Numbered from the stretch's first letter, positions 44,951-55,921 are shown. The stretch is DNA of 64,000 nt from Microbacterium aerolatum (GCF_007988825.1 NZ_BJUW01000001.1:372001-436000), one strand, 5' to 3'. Translations and numbers: made by a program. The notes: generated by a model not told the origin, from the sequence alone.

Positions 44951-45892
44951 CTACTCAGACTCTTCGGCCGAGGGCGCCGCATCCGGAACCTCGATCGGGG
45001 CATCGGCGGGGTCGGCCCAGACCGGCGCGGGCAGCAGCGTGTCGACCTGTCCGGCCTGGATGGCGCGGAGTGCATCGGTGATCTCATCCGCGTTCTCCGG
45101 CACGGCCAGCCCGCACGTGCGCAGTTCGGATGCGAACTTCAGGGTCAGCCGGATCTTGCCCGCCTCGACGGCCTCGGCGGTCGTACCGGTGCGCTTCTCG
45201 CTGCCGGTCTGGATATCGGGAACCTCTTCGCACACGTGGTAGACCGAGCCCCCGTCGACCCAGACGACTTCGTCCTGGCCGAGGAGCTGGATCACCGTCG
45301 ACCGGTCGGCGGTGTACTGCTCGACGGACGGCGGGTTGTAGTCGATGCCCAGCGCGACGGCGGCGACCGCGAGCACCACGCCGATGATGCCGGCGGTGGT
45401 CTTCTGCCCCTTGTCCATGTCCTTGTTGAGGAAGACCAGGATGATCAGCGGCAGGAAGGCGATGACCGCGATGATGGCGCCGAGCTGGTTCTGGACGAAG
45501 AAGCGCACCGTGTCGGACTTCTTCGCGGGGTCGAGGCGGTTCGCCTTCTTCCACAGGATCGACCCGGTGATCGAGAGCGCGGCGATGACGACGAACGCGA
45601 CGAGCAGCGCGATGAACGCCCACTGCGGGAACTGCGCGGTCGCGCCCCGCTCTTCGAGGAGACCCGTGTCGGGGTTGCGCACCAGCTCGCCATCCGCGCC
45701 GGTGAACTCCCGCTGTCGCAGCAGCCAGAAGATCGCGACTGCTTCGGCCGCGATCGCGATGGCCCACAGTGCGGCGGCGATCCACCGGAACGTCGTCGCC
45801 TTCCGTCTGCCCTCCGCGGTCGGAGACCAGGAGCGGTCCGGAGCCGAGCCGACTTCTGTCGGCAGGGCGGTGTCCTTGTTGCCTTCAGCCAC
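44951..45892 (-). CDS. Membrane hypothetical protein
   Basis: A 313-residue protein. GTG 45892 (VAEGNKDTA) is chosen for GAGGGG upstream. There are four membrane helices (about 30-50, 78-100, 120-142, 153-172) and an exported C-terminal domain of about 130 residues with two cysteines (HVCEEVPD; RTCGLAVPE). Function unknown. Convergent with the GntR gene. Confidence 0.8.
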   Translation of the reverse strand: MAEGNKDTALPTEVGSAPDRSWSPTAEGRRKATTFRWIAAALWAIAIAAEAVAIFWLLRQREFTGADGELVRNPDTGLLEERGATAQFPQWAFIALLVAFVVIAALSITGSILWKKANRLDPAKKSDTVRFFVQNQLGAIIAVIAFLPLIILVFLNKDMDKGQKTTAGIIGVVLAVAAVALGIDYNPPSVEQYTADRSTVIQLLGQDEVVWVDGGSVYHVCEEVPDIQTGSEKRTGTTAEAVEAGKIRLTLKFASELRTCGLAVPENADEITDALRAIQAGQVDTLLPAPVWADPADAPIEVPDAAPSAEESE

Positions 45893-45962
45893 GGTGAACC
45901 CCTCGGTTTCTGTGAACTCCCTGAGCATATCCGGAGGGTGTCGCGATGGCTACGCTGGGTAT

Positions 45963-46466
45963 ATGACATCGGATGCTGACGACGCGCTCTCCTGGGAGGG
46001 CGACGAAGACGGGTCGGCGGGCACGCGCAGGAAGCAGACCGCCGGAACGCCGGCGTCGGCCGCGCAGCTCCCGGACGGCTGGAAGGCCGTCGGCAAGGAC
46101 AGCGAGAGCGTCGAGCGGCTCGGCGCTGACCGCGCGGTCGCCGAACCTGCCGAACCTGCCGAGCCGCAGTCGCTGAGCACGCCCATGCTTCTGCTGGTCG
46201 GGATCGTCGGCGGCGTCTACCTGCTCTATACGGTCGGCTGGATCATCGGCGGGCTGAACCTCGAGATGAGCGCGCTCTTCCTCGTGCCGAGTCTGATGTA
46301 CCAGGTCGCTGTGTGGGCCGCCGTTCTAGCGCCGGCACTGTGGTTCACTGCGGTCTGGCTGCTCACGAGGCGCTCGGCCGGCTGGGTGCGCGTGCTCGGC
46401 CTCCTCGCCGGTGCCGTACTGCTGGTGCCATGGCCGTTCGTGATGACCGGGGCGGTGGGCGCATGA
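45963..46466 (+). CDS. Membrane hypothetical protein
   Basis: A 167-residue protein with a charged, disordered N-terminal 70 residues and three membrane helices (about 76-96, 108-130, 141-162). Stop overlaps the next gene (ATGA). Function unknown. Divergent from 44951-45892. Confidence 0.75.
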   Translation: MTSDADDALSWEGDEDGSAGTRRKQTAGTPASAAQLPDGWKAVGKDSESVERLGADRAVAEPAEPAEPQSLSTPMLLLVGIVGGVYLLYTVGWIIGGLNLEMSALFLVPSLMYQVAVWAAVLAPALWFTAVWLLTRRSAGWVRVLGLLAGAVLLVPWPFVMTGAVGA

Positions 46467-46801
46467 GCGAGCAGCAGCAGGTGTCGTCGCGTGAGCGCCT
46501 TGGAATCCTCAAGACGCTGATCCTGGGTGTCTCGGTCCTGTTCTACGCCTACGGTGTATGGAACGCCGTTGCCCACCTCGTCACGGTCGCGCAGTACGGC
46601 ATGAACGCGTACGGCTGGTTCGTGCTGATCTTCTCGGTGCTGTTCCCGATCATCGTGTTCGCAGCCGCCTTCGCCCTGGATCGCCGCCGCGGCGCGACGG
46701 AGTTCGCGGTCGTGATGCTCGCGGGCCTGGCCCTCGTCGCGGTGTTCTGGATGAATGTCGTCGCTCTCAGCGCGCTGAACTTCTCTTCGCTGACCACCTG
46801 A
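46463..46801 (+). CDS. Small membrane protein
   Basis: A 112-residue protein with three membrane helices, translationally coupled to the previous gene. The two probably form a membrane pair. Function unknown. Confidence 0.75.
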   Translation: MSEQQQVSSRERLGILKTLILGVSVLFYAYGVWNAVAHLVTVAQYGMNAYGWFVLIFSVLFPIIVFAAAFALDRRRGATEFAVVMLAGLALVAVFWMNVVALSALNFSSLTT

Positions 46802-46925
46802 CGCCTCCGTCACACGGCACAGGGCACCGTTCACCCTCGGGTAGGGTGGACTCGATCGCGCCCCCGACGGTGTGCGGCGCATCGATCCCCATCCGCGCTG
46901 TGCCGCTAACTCGAAGGATCCGCCT

Positions 46926-48530
46926 GTGCCGAAGCCCGTCGTGCTCATTGCCGAAGTTCTCTCGCCCGCTACGATCGAGGCCCTCGGCCCCGACTTCGAT
47001 ATCCGTCAGGTCGACGGAACCGATCGCGAGGCGCTGTTCTCGGCATTGACGGACGCGAACGCGGTACTGGTGCGTTCGGCCACGAAGATGGATGCCGAGG
47101 CGCTCGGCCACGCCCCGAAGCTCAAGGTGATCGCCCGCGCGGGCGTCGGCCTCGACAACGTCGACATCCCGGCCGCCACCAAGGCGGGCGTCATGGTGGT
47201 CAACGCGCCGACGTCGAACATCATCTCCGCCGCCGAGCTCACCTGCACGCACATCCTCAGCCTCGCCCGCCACGTCCCCGCCGCGCACGCGTCGCTCGCG
47301 GACGGGCAGTGGAAGCGCAGTGCCTACACCGGCACCGAGCTGTTCGAGAAGACCCTCGGCATCGTCGGCCTCGGCCGCATCGGCGCCCTGGTCGCCGCCC
47401 GCATGCAGAGCTTCGGCATGAACGTCGTCGCCTACGACCCCTACGTCACCAGCGCCCGCGCCCAGCAGCTCGGCGTCGAGCTGCGCAGCCTCGACGAGCT
47501 CGTCGCAGAGGCCGACTTCCTCACCATCCACATGCCGAAGACGCCGGAGACCACCGGCATGATCAGCACCGAGCAGTTCGCGGCGATGAAGCCCTCGGCC
47601 TTCGTGGTCAACGTCGCCCGTGGCGGCCTGATCGACGAGGTCGCCCTGCGCGAGGCGCTGGTCTCGGGTGAGATCGCCGGCGCAGGTCTGGACGTCTTCA
47701 CCTCCGAGCCGCCCGCAGAGGGCGGATCCGCCCGCGACCTGCTCGCACTGCCGAACGTCGTCGTGACCCCGCACCTCGGCGCATCGACGGATGAGGCGCA
47801 GGAGAAGGCGGGCGTCTCGGTCGCGCGCTCGGTCAAGCTCGCCCTCGAGGGCGACCTCGTCCCGGATGCCGTGAACGTCGCCGGCGGCATCATCGACCCG
47901 TTCGTCCGCCCCGGCATCGCCCTGGTCGAGAAGCTCGGCCAGGTCTTCAGCGGTCTCGCGGGATCCGCGGTCACCACGCTCGACATCGAGGTCCGTGGCG
48001 AGCTGGCCGACTACGACGTGAGCGTCTACAAGCTGGCGGCCCTCAAAGGCATCCTCTCCAACGTGGTCAGCGAGAACGTCTCGTACGTGAACGCGCCCCT
48101 GTTCGCAGAGCAGCGCGGCATCGAGGCGCGCCTGATCGTCGAGAAGGAGAGCCCGGAGTACCGGAACCTCACCACCCTCCGCGGCGCCCTCGCCGACGGC
48201 ACGATCCTCACGGTCGCCGGCACCCTTGCGGGAACCCGCATGGTGCAGAAGATCGTCGGCATCAACGGGCACGACATCGAGGTGCCGATCGAGACGAACC
48301 ACATCGTCATGCAGTACATCGATCGCCCCGGCATCGTCGCCGTCTACGGTCAGAAGTTCGGAGATGCCGGCATCAACATCGCCGGCATGCAGGTCGCCCG
48401 CCGCGCGGCAGGCGGCCAGGCGCTCACCGTCCTCACCGTCGACTCGCGCGTTCCTGAGGAGCTCCTCGCCGAGGTCGGAGAGGCGATCGAGGCCAGCGTC
48501 ATGAAGCAGATCGAGATCGCAGAGGTCTGA
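46926..48530 (+). CDS. serA: D-3-phosphoglycerate dehydrogenase
   Basis: A 534-residue enzyme starting the serine pathway. GTG 46926 follows GAAGGA. The NAD-binding motif is GIVGLGRIGALVAARM (about 147-162), catalytic region RGGLIDEVALREAL, and the C-terminal half holds the intervening and ACT domains (RPGIVAVYGQKFGDAGINIA), typical of long actinobacterial SerA and used for serine feedback. It stands alone. Confidence 0.96.
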   Translation: MPKPVVLIAEVLSPATIEALGPDFDIRQVDGTDREALFSALTDANAVLVRSATKMDAEALGHAPKLKVIARAGVGLDNVDIPAATKAGVMVVNAPTSNIISAAELTCTHILSLARHVPAAHASLADGQWKRSAYTGTELFEKTLGIVGLGRIGALVAARMQSFGMNVVAYDPYVTSARAQQLGVELRSLDELVAEADFLTIHMPKTPETTGMISTEQFAAMKPSAFVVNVARGGLIDEVALREALVSGEIAGAGLDVFTSEPPAEGGSARDLLALPNVVVTPHLGASTDEAQEKAGVSVARSVKLALEGDLVPDAVNVAGGIIDPFVRPGIALVEKLGQVFSGLAGSAVTTLDIEVRGELADYDVSVYKLAALKGILSNVVSENVSYVNAPLFAEQRGIEARLIVEKESPEYRNLTTLRGALADGTILTVAGTLAGTRMVQKIVGINGHDIEVPIETNHIVMQYIDRPGIVAVYGQKFGDAGINIAGMQVARRAAGGQALTVLTVDSRVPEELLAEVGEAIEASVMKQIEIAEV

Positions 48531-48536
48531 GCGGGC

Positions 48537-49079
48537 TCAGGCGGTTGCGCGCACGACCAGATCGACGAGTGCGCGCAACTCCGCCCCTCGCGGGACCAGA
48601 CGCTCAGGACCGTTCACGTCGAGCGAGTTGTTGAAGTAGAGGCCGTCGCTGACGAGCATCACGAGATCGAGCGCTGTCTCGTCGCGCACGTGCGGCCGGA
48701 TGGCGTCGCTCCAGCTGCGGCGCGTCTGACGCAGCGCGCCGGCCGCATCGGCCGAACCGCCCTGTGCCAGCCGTGAGACGGCGATGAGCGCACGGTCGAG
48801 CGGAGCGTTCTCCATCACCGAGGTTCGGACGTAGTAGGACACCGGGCCGTCCTCCGCAGCCGACATGCCGACGAGATCCTCGTCGACGAGGTCTTCGAGC
48901 CGAGCGATCATGCCCGCCGCGAGCTCGTCCTTCGACGCGAAATGGTAGAGCAGACCGCCCTTCGAGACGCCCGCGGCCTTCGCCGTGGCATCCAGGGTCG
49001 CGGTCCGCTCGCCGTCCTCGATGAGGATCGACTCGAACGCGTCGAGCACGCGTTCGCGGGCAAGAGGAGGCCGGGGCAT
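48537..49079 (-). CDS. TetR-family regulator
   Basis: A 180-residue regulator. ATG 49079 is the first plausible start. HTH: ATLDATAKAAGVSKGGLLYH followed by FASKDEL. It is divergent from the MFS gene at 49141, with a shared palindrome between them, so it almost surely represses that pump. Confidence 0.92.
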   Translation of the reverse strand: MPRPPLARERVLDAFESILIEDGERTATLDATAKAAGVSKGGLLYHFASKDELAAGMIARLEDLVDEDLVGMSAAEDGPVSYYVRTSVMENAPLDRALIAVSRLAQGGSADAAGALRQTRRSWSDAIRPHVRDETALDLVMLVSDGLYFNNSLDVNGPERLVPRGAELRALVDLVVRATA

Positions 49080-49082
49080 TCT

Positions 49083-49112
49083 GTTACTATACCATCCGGA
49101 CGGTTTAGTAAC
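49083..49112. promoter_or_regulatory. TetR operator
   Basis: Imperfect palindrome with outer arms GTTACTA and TAGTAAC and inner ACC/GGT around TCCGGA, four bases before the TetR start and 28 before the MFS start. Confidence 0.7.
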
Positions 49113-49140
49113 AGGAACGATCACCACAGAGAGGCGCTCG

Positions 49141-50676
49141 ATGAGCCAGGCCACGCCGACGGACACCGGCGGAATCCACGCGCCACGCGCAGGAGCGCGC
49201 GCATGGTTCGCGCTCGTCGTGCTCATGCTGCCGGTGCTGCTGGTGTCGGTGGACAACACGGTGCTCAGCTTCGCGCTCCCGGAGATCGCCGTCGCGCTGG
49301 CTCCGTCTGGTGCCGAGCAGCTGTGGATCATCGACGCGTACCCGCTCGTGCTCGCCGGCCTCCTCGTCACGATGGGCACGCTCGGCGACCGTTTCGGACG
49401 TCGTCGGATGCTCCTGATCGGCGCCACCGGGTTCGCGGCAGTCTCCGCACTGGCGGCCTTCGCACCCACCGCGGGCCTCCTCATCGTCGCGCGCGTGCTG
49501 CTCGGATTCTTCGGCGCGATGCTGATGCCGTCGACGCTGTCTCTGCTGAGGTCGATCTTCCTGAACCGCGACCAGCGGAGGATGGCGATCGCGGTGTGGG
49601 CATCAGCGTTCTCGGCGGGCTCCGCCCTCGGACCGATCGTCGGTGGCTTCCTGCTCGAGCACTTCGCGTGGGGTTCGGTGTTCCTGATCGCCGTGCCGGT
49701 GCTGATCCCGCTGCTGATCGCGGCGCCGCTGCTGGTGCCCGAGAGTCGCGATCCGTCGCCCGGCCGGATCGACCCGATCAGCATCCTGCTCTCGATGGCG
49801 GCCATGATCCCCGTCGTCTACGCGATCAAGTCGTTCGCCGTCGACGGACCGACGTTCCTCGCGGCGGGGTGGGCCCTGCTCGGCATCGTGATGGGCACGC
49901 TGTTCGTGCGTCGGCAGTTGCGGGCGCAGACGCCGATGCTCGACATGGCGCTGTTCCGGCGGGGCTCGTTCTCGGGGGCGATCCTCGTCAACCTGCTGAG
50001 CGTCGTGGCGCTCGTCGGATTCCTCTACTTCGTGCCGCAGCATCTGCAGCTCGTTCTGGGGATGTCGCCGATGACGGCGGGGCTGGCCCTTGTGCCGGGC
50101 ATGCTCGCCGTGATCGTGGCAGGTCTCACGATCGTGCCGATCTCGCGCCGCTTCCCGCCGCACGTCGTGGTTCCCGCAGCTCTCGTCTTCTCGGTCGTCG
50201 GCTACATCCTGGTGGCTTTCACCACTGAGGGGCACGGGGCGCTGCCGCTGATCATCGCCTTCGTCGTGCTGGGGATCGGGATCGGGGCGGCCGAGACCAT
50301 CTCGAACGAGCTGATCCTCTCGAACGCCCCCGCCGCGAAGGCCGGTGCCGCCAGCGCGGTCTCCGAGACCGCTTATGAGCTGGGCGCGGTGCTCGGCACG
50401 GCCGTCCTCGGCGGGATCATCACGGCGTTCTACCGCGGCGCGCTCGTGATTCCGGATGCGGTCCCGGCGGAGGCGGCTCACGCGGCGCGCGAGACCCTCG
50501 CCGGTGCGTTCACCACGGCGCAGCAGCTGCCGGAGGCGGTGGGCAGCGCGCTGTGGGATGCCGCGGCATCCGCGTTCGAATCGGGAGTGACCGTCACTTC
50601 GCTGATCGGAGCAGGACTGGTGGTCGCGGCCGGAGTCATCGCCGCCGTCACACTGCGCACGCCCGCTTCACGCTGA
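49141..50676 (+). CDS. MFS multidrug efflux transporter (DHA2 type)
   Basis: A 511-residue transporter with about fourteen helices. Motifs: SVDNTVLSFALPEI (motif D), GTLGDRFGRRRMLLIG (motif A) and SALGPIVGGFLLEHF (motif C), all of drug-proton antiporters. ATG 49141 has AGAGAGG upstream. Controlled by the divergent TetR. Confidence 0.94.
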   Translation: MSQATPTDTGGIHAPRAGARAWFALVVLMLPVLLVSVDNTVLSFALPEIAVALAPSGAEQLWIIDAYPLVLAGLLVTMGTLGDRFGRRRMLLIGATGFAAVSALAAFAPTAGLLIVARVLLGFFGAMLMPSTLSLLRSIFLNRDQRRMAIAVWASAFSAGSALGPIVGGFLLEHFAWGSVFLIAVPVLIPLLIAAPLLVPESRDPSPGRIDPISILLSMAAMIPVVYAIKSFAVDGPTFLAAGWALLGIVMGTLFVRRQLRAQTPMLDMALFRRGSFSGAILVNLLSVVALVGFLYFVPQHLQLVLGMSPMTAGLALVPGMLAVIVAGLTIVPISRRFPPHVVVPAALVFSVVGYILVAFTTEGHGALPLIIAFVVLGIGIGAAETISNELILSNAPAAKAGAASAVSETAYELGAVLGTAVLGGIITAFYRGALVIPDAVPAEAAHAARETLAGAFTTAQQLPEAVGSALWDAAASAFESGVTVTSLIGAGLVVAAGVIAAVTLRTPASR

Positions 50677-50739
50677 CCGATACGCTGGGAGCACCCGCGC
50701 CTGCGCAGCGCTGCGGGCATCCCGATGCAAGGAGTGCGA

Positions 50740-51789
50740 ATGTCGCGTGTCGTGAAGCTGGCCGTCATCCCGGGTGACGGCATCGGTCCCGAAGTCGTCG
50801 CGGAGGCGGAGAAGGTGCTCGACGTCGTCACGGCGGACAGCGACGTGACGTTCGAGAAGACGCGGTTCTCGCTGGGCGCCGCACGCTTCCTCGACACGGG
50901 CGACACGCTCACCGATGACGACCTCGCGGCCATCAAGGCTCACGACGCGATCATCCTCGGAGCGGTCGGCGGCACGCCTGGCGACCCGCGCCTGAAGGAC
51001 GCCAACATCGAACGCGGCCTGCTGCTCAAGCTCCGCTTCACCCTCGACCACTACGTGAACCTGCGCCCGTCGAAGCTGTACAGCGGTGCACCGGGACCGC
51101 TGAGCGAGCCCGGCGAGGTCGACTTCGTCGTCGTGCGGGAGGGCACCGAAGGCCCGTACGTCGGCAACGGCGGCGCCATCCGCGCCGGCACCCCGCACGA
51201 GATCGCGAATGAGACGAGCGTGAACACGGCGTACGGCGTCGAGCGCGTCGTCCGCTACGCATTCGAACTGGCGGAGCGTCGTCGCCAGAAGCTCACCCTG
51301 GTGCACAAGACCAACGTGCTGGTCCACTCCGGCGGCATGTGGCAGCGCATCGTGAACGAGGTGGCGCAGGAGCACCCGGATGTGGTCGTAGACTATCTGC
51401 ACGTCGATGCGGCGACGATCTTCATGGTCACGAACCCTTCTCGCTTCGACGTGATCGTCACCGACAACCTCTTCGGCGACATCCTCACGGATCTGGCAGG
51501 CGCCGTCACCGGTGGCATCGGCCTCGCCGCTTCGGGCAACATCAACCCCGACGGCACGTTCCCTTCGATGTTCGAGCCCGTTCATGGTTCGGCGCCCGAC
51601 ATCGCAGGCCAGCAGAAAGCCGACCCCACGGCGGCCATCCTGTCCGTCGCCCTCCTGCTCGATCACCTCGGGCTCCGCGAGGAAGCCGGTCGCGTCACCA
51701 GCGCGGTCGAGGCGGACATCGCCGATCGGTCAGGCTCTCGAACCACCACAGCAGTGGGCGACGCCATCATCGCCCGGCTCCAGGCGTAG
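50740..51789 (+). CDS. leuB: 3-isopropylmalate dehydrogenase
   Basis: A 349-residue enzyme of leucine synthesis. ATG 50740 with AAGGAG six bases upstream is chosen over 50725. Segments: [49 protein letters not shown] and [12 protein letters not shown]. Length is normal. It lies 46 bases before ilvE. Confidence 0.95.
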   Translation: MSRVVKLAVIPGDGIGPEVVAEAEKVLDVVTADSDVTFEKTRFSLGAARFLDTGDTLTDDDLAAIKAHDAIILGAVGGTPGDPRLKDANIERGLLLKLRFTLDHYVNLRPSKLYSGAPGPLSEPGEVDFVVVREGTEGPYVGNGGAIRAGTPHEIANETSVNTAYGVERVVRYAFELAERRRQKLTLVHKTNVLVHSGGMWQRIVNEVAQEHPDVVVDYLHVDAATIFMVTNPSRFDVIVTDNLFGDILTDLAGAVTGGIGLAASGNINPDGTFPSMFEPVHGSAPDIAGQQKADPTAAILSVALLLDHLGLREEAGRVTSAVEADIADRSGSRTTTAVGDAIIARLQA

Positions 51790-51835
51790 CCTGGACGCAC
51801 GAGCGCTCCGCCCGCACCGAACGCAGGATGTGACA

Positions 51836-52930
51836 ATGACAACGACCTCAACCGAACTCGCCCCGCTCGAGTTCGCCGTGACCCGCAACCTCGCAGCCAA
51901 GTCGCCTGCCGATCGCGAGCAGATCCTCCAGAACCCGGGCTTCGGCACGGCGTTCACCGACCACATGGTCGACATCTGCTGGTCCGTCCGCGGCGGCTGG
52001 CACCGCCCGCGGGTGCAGCCCTACGGCCCGATCTCGCTCGATCCGGCGGCCGCCGTGCTGCACTACGGCCAGGAGATCTTCGAGGGTATCAAGGCCTACC
52101 GGCACGCCGATGGCTCGATCCACACGTTCCGCCCCGAGCAGAACGCTGCCCGTCTGCAGCGCAGCGCTCGGCGCATGGCGCTGCCGGAGCTGCCGGCCGA
52201 GTACTTCCTGCAGTCGATCCGCGAGCTCATCGCCGTGGACGGCGCCTGGACGCCCTCCGGCGACGACCAGAGCCTGTACCTGCGCCCGTTCATGTTCGCG
52301 AAGGAGGCGTTCCTCGGGGTCCGCCCGGCGGAGAAGGTCGCCTACTACCTGATTGCGAGTCCTGCCGGCTCGTACTTCAAGGGCGGCGTGAAGCCGGTGC
52401 GCATCTGGCTGTCCGAGACCTATGCGCGTGCGGGCAAGGGCGGCACGGGAGCTGCCAAGACCGGTGGCAACTACGCCTCCAGTCTGCTGCCGCAGGCCGA
52501 GGCGTACGAGAAGGGCTGCGACCAGGTCGTCTTCCTCGACCAGGACGGCAACGTGGAGGAGCTCGGCGGCATGAACGTCGTGTTCGTCTACAAGGATGGC
52601 CGGATCGTCACCCCGCAGTCCGAGAGCATCCTCGAGGGCATCACGCGCGACTCGCTGCTGCAGCTCGCCGAGGACCGCGGGCACACCGTCGAACGTCGCG
52701 CGGTGTCTCTGCAGGAGTGGCGCGACGGCGTGGCATCCGGCGACATCGTCGAGGTGTTCGCCTGCGGCACGGCGGCGGTCGTCACCCCGATCGGCGCTCT
52801 CGTCACGGCGGACTTCGAAGAGGCGCAGCCGACCGGCGAGCTCGCGCTGTCGCTGCGCGAGGAGCTCACCGACATCCAGTACGGCCGCCGCGAAGACAAG
52901 CACGGCTGGCTGTACCGCCTCGACGCCTGA
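51836..52930 (+). CDS. ilvE: Branched-chain amino acid aminotransferase
   Basis: A 364-residue PLP enzyme for the last step of leucine, isoleucine and valine synthesis. The PLP lysine is in RAGKGGTGAAKTGGNYA; other segments are LHYGQEIFEGIKAYR and GNVEELGGMNVVFV. AGGA precedes the ATG. It forms a pair with leuB. Confidence 0.96.
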   Translation: MTTTSTELAPLEFAVTRNLAAKSPADREQILQNPGFGTAFTDHMVDICWSVRGGWHRPRVQPYGPISLDPAAAVLHYGQEIFEGIKAYRHADGSIHTFRPEQNAARLQRSARRMALPELPAEYFLQSIRELIAVDGAWTPSGDDQSLYLRPFMFAKEAFLGVRPAEKVAYYLIASPAGSYFKGGVKPVRIWLSETYARAGKGGTGAAKTGGNYASSLLPQAEAYEKGCDQVVFLDQDGNVEELGGMNVVFVYKDGRIVTPQSESILEGITRDSLLQLAEDRGHTVERRAVSLQEWRDGVASGDIVEVFACGTAAVVTPIGALVTADFEEAQPTGELALSLREELTDIQYGRREDKHGWLYRLDA

Positions 52931-53124
52931 TCGGTTGGCCCGCACCCGGCGGCACTTGCCCGGCGGCGGCGCGTGTCCGGGTTGTTGTGGGTGAGTCCTC
53001 CGAACACTCGCGACTTCCCGGACGCGCTGCACGGGCGTGTCCGGGAACCGGCGGGTCAATGGTGGCCGCAACCGCAACAACCCCAACACGGCGGAGGGGA
53101 GCACGGCGGGGATAGGCTGGGCGG
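52931..53124. other. Intergenic region with short repeats
   Basis: GCGTGTCCGGG occurs near 52972 and near 53035, and GGGTTGTTG (near 52978) has a complement CAACAACCC (near 53084). No gene is seen. Confidence 0.4.
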
Positions 53125-53901
53125 GTGAAGATCGCCCGGTTCAGCCACAACGACGCCATCCAGTACGGGATCCTTGACGAGCAGGAGCTGGTGGTCCTCG
53201 CGGGCGACCCGATGTTCGCCGGGTTCGACACCACCGGCGAGCGCGTGCCGCTGGCGGATGCCGCGCTGCTCGCGCCGGTGATCCCGCGCTCGAAGGTCGT
53301 CTGCGTCGGCAAGAACTACCACGACCACGCCGCAGAGATGGGCGGAGTCGCCCCTGAGGAGCCGCTGCTCTTCCTCAAGCCGAACACCTCGGTGATCGGC
53401 CCCGGCGACACGATCGTGCGCCCCACGCTGTCGGAGCAGACCGAGCACGAGGGCGAGCTCGCCGTCGTCATCGGCCGCATCGCCAAGAACGTCAAAGCCG
53501 AGGACGCGCTCGACTACGTGTTCGGCTACACCGTCGCCAACGACGTCACCGCCCGCGATCTGCAGCGCAAGGACGGTCAGTGGACCCGCGGCAAGGGCTT
53601 CGACACGTTCTGCCCGCTGGGACCGGTGATCGAGACCGAGTTCGACGACGCGGATGCCACGATCGAGACCCGCGTGAACGGCGAGGTGCGCCAGCACGCG
53701 CCGCTTTCCGACATGATCCACTCCGTCGCAGACATCATCGAGTACGCCTCGGCCGTGTTCACGCTGCTGCCCGGCGACGTCATCCTCACCGGCACGCCCG
53801 CCGGGGTCGGTCGGTTCGCCGCCGGCGACACCGTCGAGGTCGAGGTCTCCGGCATCGGCATCCTGCGCAACACGGTGCGCGACGCTCTTCCGGTCGCATG
53901 A
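53125..53901 (+). CDS. Fumarylacetoacetate hydrolase family protein
   Basis: A 258-residue enzyme with GTG start. [18 protein letters not shown] (about 57-74), [11 protein letters not shown] with metal-binding glutamates (about 112), [14 protein letters not shown] and LTGTPAGVG define the family, which hydrolyses or isomerises acylpyruvates and related diketo acids. The substrate is unknown; many actinobacterial members lie beside gltX, as here. The next gene overlaps by four bases. Confidence 0.92.
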   Translation: MKIARFSHNDAIQYGILDEQELVVLAGDPMFAGFDTTGERVPLADAALLAPVIPRSKVVCVGKNYHDHAAEMGGVAPEEPLLFLKPNTSVIGPGDTIVRPTLSEQTEHEGELAVVIGRIAKNVKAEDALDYVFGYTVANDVTARDLQRKDGQWTRGKGFDTFCPLGPVIETEFDDADATIETRVNGEVRQHAPLSDMIHSVADIIEYASAVFTLLPGDVILTGTPAGVGRFAAGDTVEVEVSGIGILRNTVRDALPVA

Positions 53902-55154
53902 CCCTGCCCACCGTCGCGCAGCAGCAGGCGGTGCAGCGGCGCACCGTCGCGGTCCTGTCCGCCGGGCAGGTGCTGGGAGGCATCGCCTTCGGTGCGACGG
54001 TGTCTCTCGGCGCGCTGCTGGCCGCCGACATCTCGGGCGACGACGCGCTGTCGGGCCTCGCCACGGCATCCGTCACGCTCGGGGCCGCGCTGTGCGCGAT
54101 CCCGCTCGCACGGCTCGCCATGAAGCTCGGCCGGCGCCGTGCCCTCACGCTCGGCAACCTCTTCGCCCTGATCGGCATCGGGATCGTCATCCTTGCCGCG
54201 GCCCTTCGGGTCTTCCCGCTGCTGCTGGTCGGCATCATCCTGATCGGCGCGGGCAACGCCGGCAACCTGCAGTCGAGGTTCGCGGCCACCGACCTGGCGA
54301 GTTCCCGCCACCGCGGGCGGGATCTCTCGATCGTCGTCTGGGCGACGACCGTCGGGGGAGTCGCGGGTCCGTTGCTGCTCGGTCCCGGTGAAGTCGTCGG
54401 ACAGGCGATCGGGATGCCGCCGCAGACCGGCTCCTACCTGTTCTCGCTGGTCGCGCAGGTGGCGGCCTTCATCCTGTACCTGGTGGCGCTGCGCCCTGAC
54501 CCTCTGCTCCTCGCGCAGCGGATCATCGCCGCCGGGGCCGACCAGAACCCGCTCGAGGAACGTCGCGACCACCCGGTGGTCGCCCGCTACGCGATGTTCG
54601 CGATCGCGGCGTCGCACGTGGTGATGGCGTCCGTCATGGCGATGACCCCGATTCACCTGGCGCACATGGCCCACGGCGCACACGGCGGCCATGCGACCTC
54701 GGCGGACATCTCGTCCCTGGTCGGCATCACCATCGCGATGCATGTGGCCGGGATGTATGCGCTTTCGCCGCTGTTCGGCATCCTCGCCGACCGCTGGGGC
54801 CGGCTGCGCGTCGTGCTGCTCGGCCAGGTGCTGCTCGGCGGCGCTCTCCTTTTCGCGATCCTGACCAGCGACCAGGCGTGGGGCGTCATGGCCGCGCTGA
54901 TCCTGCTCGGACTCGGCTGGAGCGCATCGACCGTGTCGGGAGCCGCGCTGCTGACCGAGGCGACGACGCCCGCGCTGCGCACGCGCCGGCAGGGCCGCAG
55001 CGACTCGCTGATGAGCTTCTCCGCGGCAGGCGGCGCAGTGCTGGCGGGAATCATCCTGTCGTACTTCCAGTACCCAGGGCTCGCGGTGGCGGCATCCGTG
55101 CTGGTCGTCGCGATCGTCGTCGCATCGCCGCTGGGGCGGATGCGCACGGAATGA
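53898..55154 (+). CDS. MFS transporter
   Basis: A 418-residue transporter with twelve helices, coupled (ATGA) to the FAH gene. The central loop is His-rich ([14 protein letters not shown], about 253-266), which may bind a metal. [11 protein letters not shown] near the start and [16 protein letters not shown] are family features. Substrate unknown. Confidence 0.9.
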   Translation: MTLPTVAQQQAVQRRTVAVLSAGQVLGGIAFGATVSLGALLAADISGDDALSGLATASVTLGAALCAIPLARLAMKLGRRRALTLGNLFALIGIGIVILAAALRVFPLLLVGIILIGAGNAGNLQSRFAATDLASSRHRGRDLSIVVWATTVGGVAGPLLLGPGEVVGQAIGMPPQTGSYLFSLVAQVAAFILYLVALRPDPLLLAQRIIAAGADQNPLEERRDHPVVARYAMFAIAASHVVMASVMAMTPIHLAHMAHGAHGGHATSADISSLVGITIAMHVAGMYALSPLFGILADRWGRLRVVLLGQVLLGGALLFAILTSDQAWGVMAALILLGLGWSASTVSGAALLTEATTPALRTRRQGRSDSLMSFSAAGGAVLAGIILSYFQYPGLAVAASVLVVAIVVASPLGRMRTE

Positions 55155-55921
55155 GCAAGTGGCGCGGGGTCGGGCGAGCATACGAAGCCTCGTACGCCTC
55201 GCTGTGCGCCGGCACCGCCGACGCGATCCTGGCGGGGCTCGGACCCGCGGGCTCACGTACGCTGCTCGACGTCGGCGCCGGCACCGGCGCACTGGCAGCG
55301 AGGCTGGCGGATGCCGGGTGGCTCGTCACAGCCTGCGAGCCGGAACCGAGCATGCGCGAGATCTGCGCCGACCGGCATCCATCGCTCCCGTTGATCGACG
55401 GGGCCCTGCCCGGGCTGCCGATCCCCACCGGCGCATACGACGCCGTCGCGGCGAACTTCGTTCTCAACCACGTCCCCGACCCGCGCGCGGCAGCGCGAGA
55501 GATGGCTCGCGTCGCGAAGCCGGGTGCAGCTCTGGTCGCGAGCGTCTGGACGCTTTCGCCGTCGTGGTTCTGGGCAGCGGTGTGCGAGCGTGCCGGACTG
55601 CCCGCTGCGGCCGGGCAGCGGCTCCCCGCGGACAAGGATTTCGAGCGCACTGCCACCGGTTTCGGGCGGATGCTGGCCGAAGGCGGCTGGCACAGCGTCG
55701 AGGTGACAGAGCTCACCTGGAGCTGGGAGGCGTCGCCGGAGGCGCTGTGGGCTTCAGTCGCCGGAGGAGTGGCATCCGCCGGGGCGCTCTACCTGTCCCT
55801 GAGCGGCCACGATCGCTCGCGGTTCCGGGAGGCGTTCGATCACCTCTGCGACGAGTTCTCGGTCGGCGACCGGATCGAGCTCGAGCACACTGCGGCGGTG
55901 GCGGTCGGTCTCGCCCGTTGA
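55151..55921 (+). CDS. SAM-dependent methyltransferase
   Basis: A 256-residue class I methyltransferase. Motif I is LLDVGAGTGALAARL (about 38-52), the acidic strand end is ACEPEPSM and motif IV region DAVAANFVLNHVPD. ATG overlaps the stop of the MFS gene (ATGA). The methyl acceptor is unknown. Its stop lies 31 bases before gltX. Confidence 0.9.
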   Translation: MSKWRGVGRAYEASYASLCAGTADAILAGLGPAGSRTLLDVGAGTGALAARLADAGWLVTACEPEPSMREICADRHPSLPLIDGALPGLPIPTGAYDAVAANFVLNHVPDPRAAAREMARVAKPGAALVASVWTLSPSWFWAAVCERAGLPAAAGQRLPADKDFERTATGFGRMLAEGGWHSVEVTELTWSWEASPEALWASVAGGVASAGALYLSLSGHDRSRFREAFDHLCDEFSVGDRIELEHTAAVAVGLAR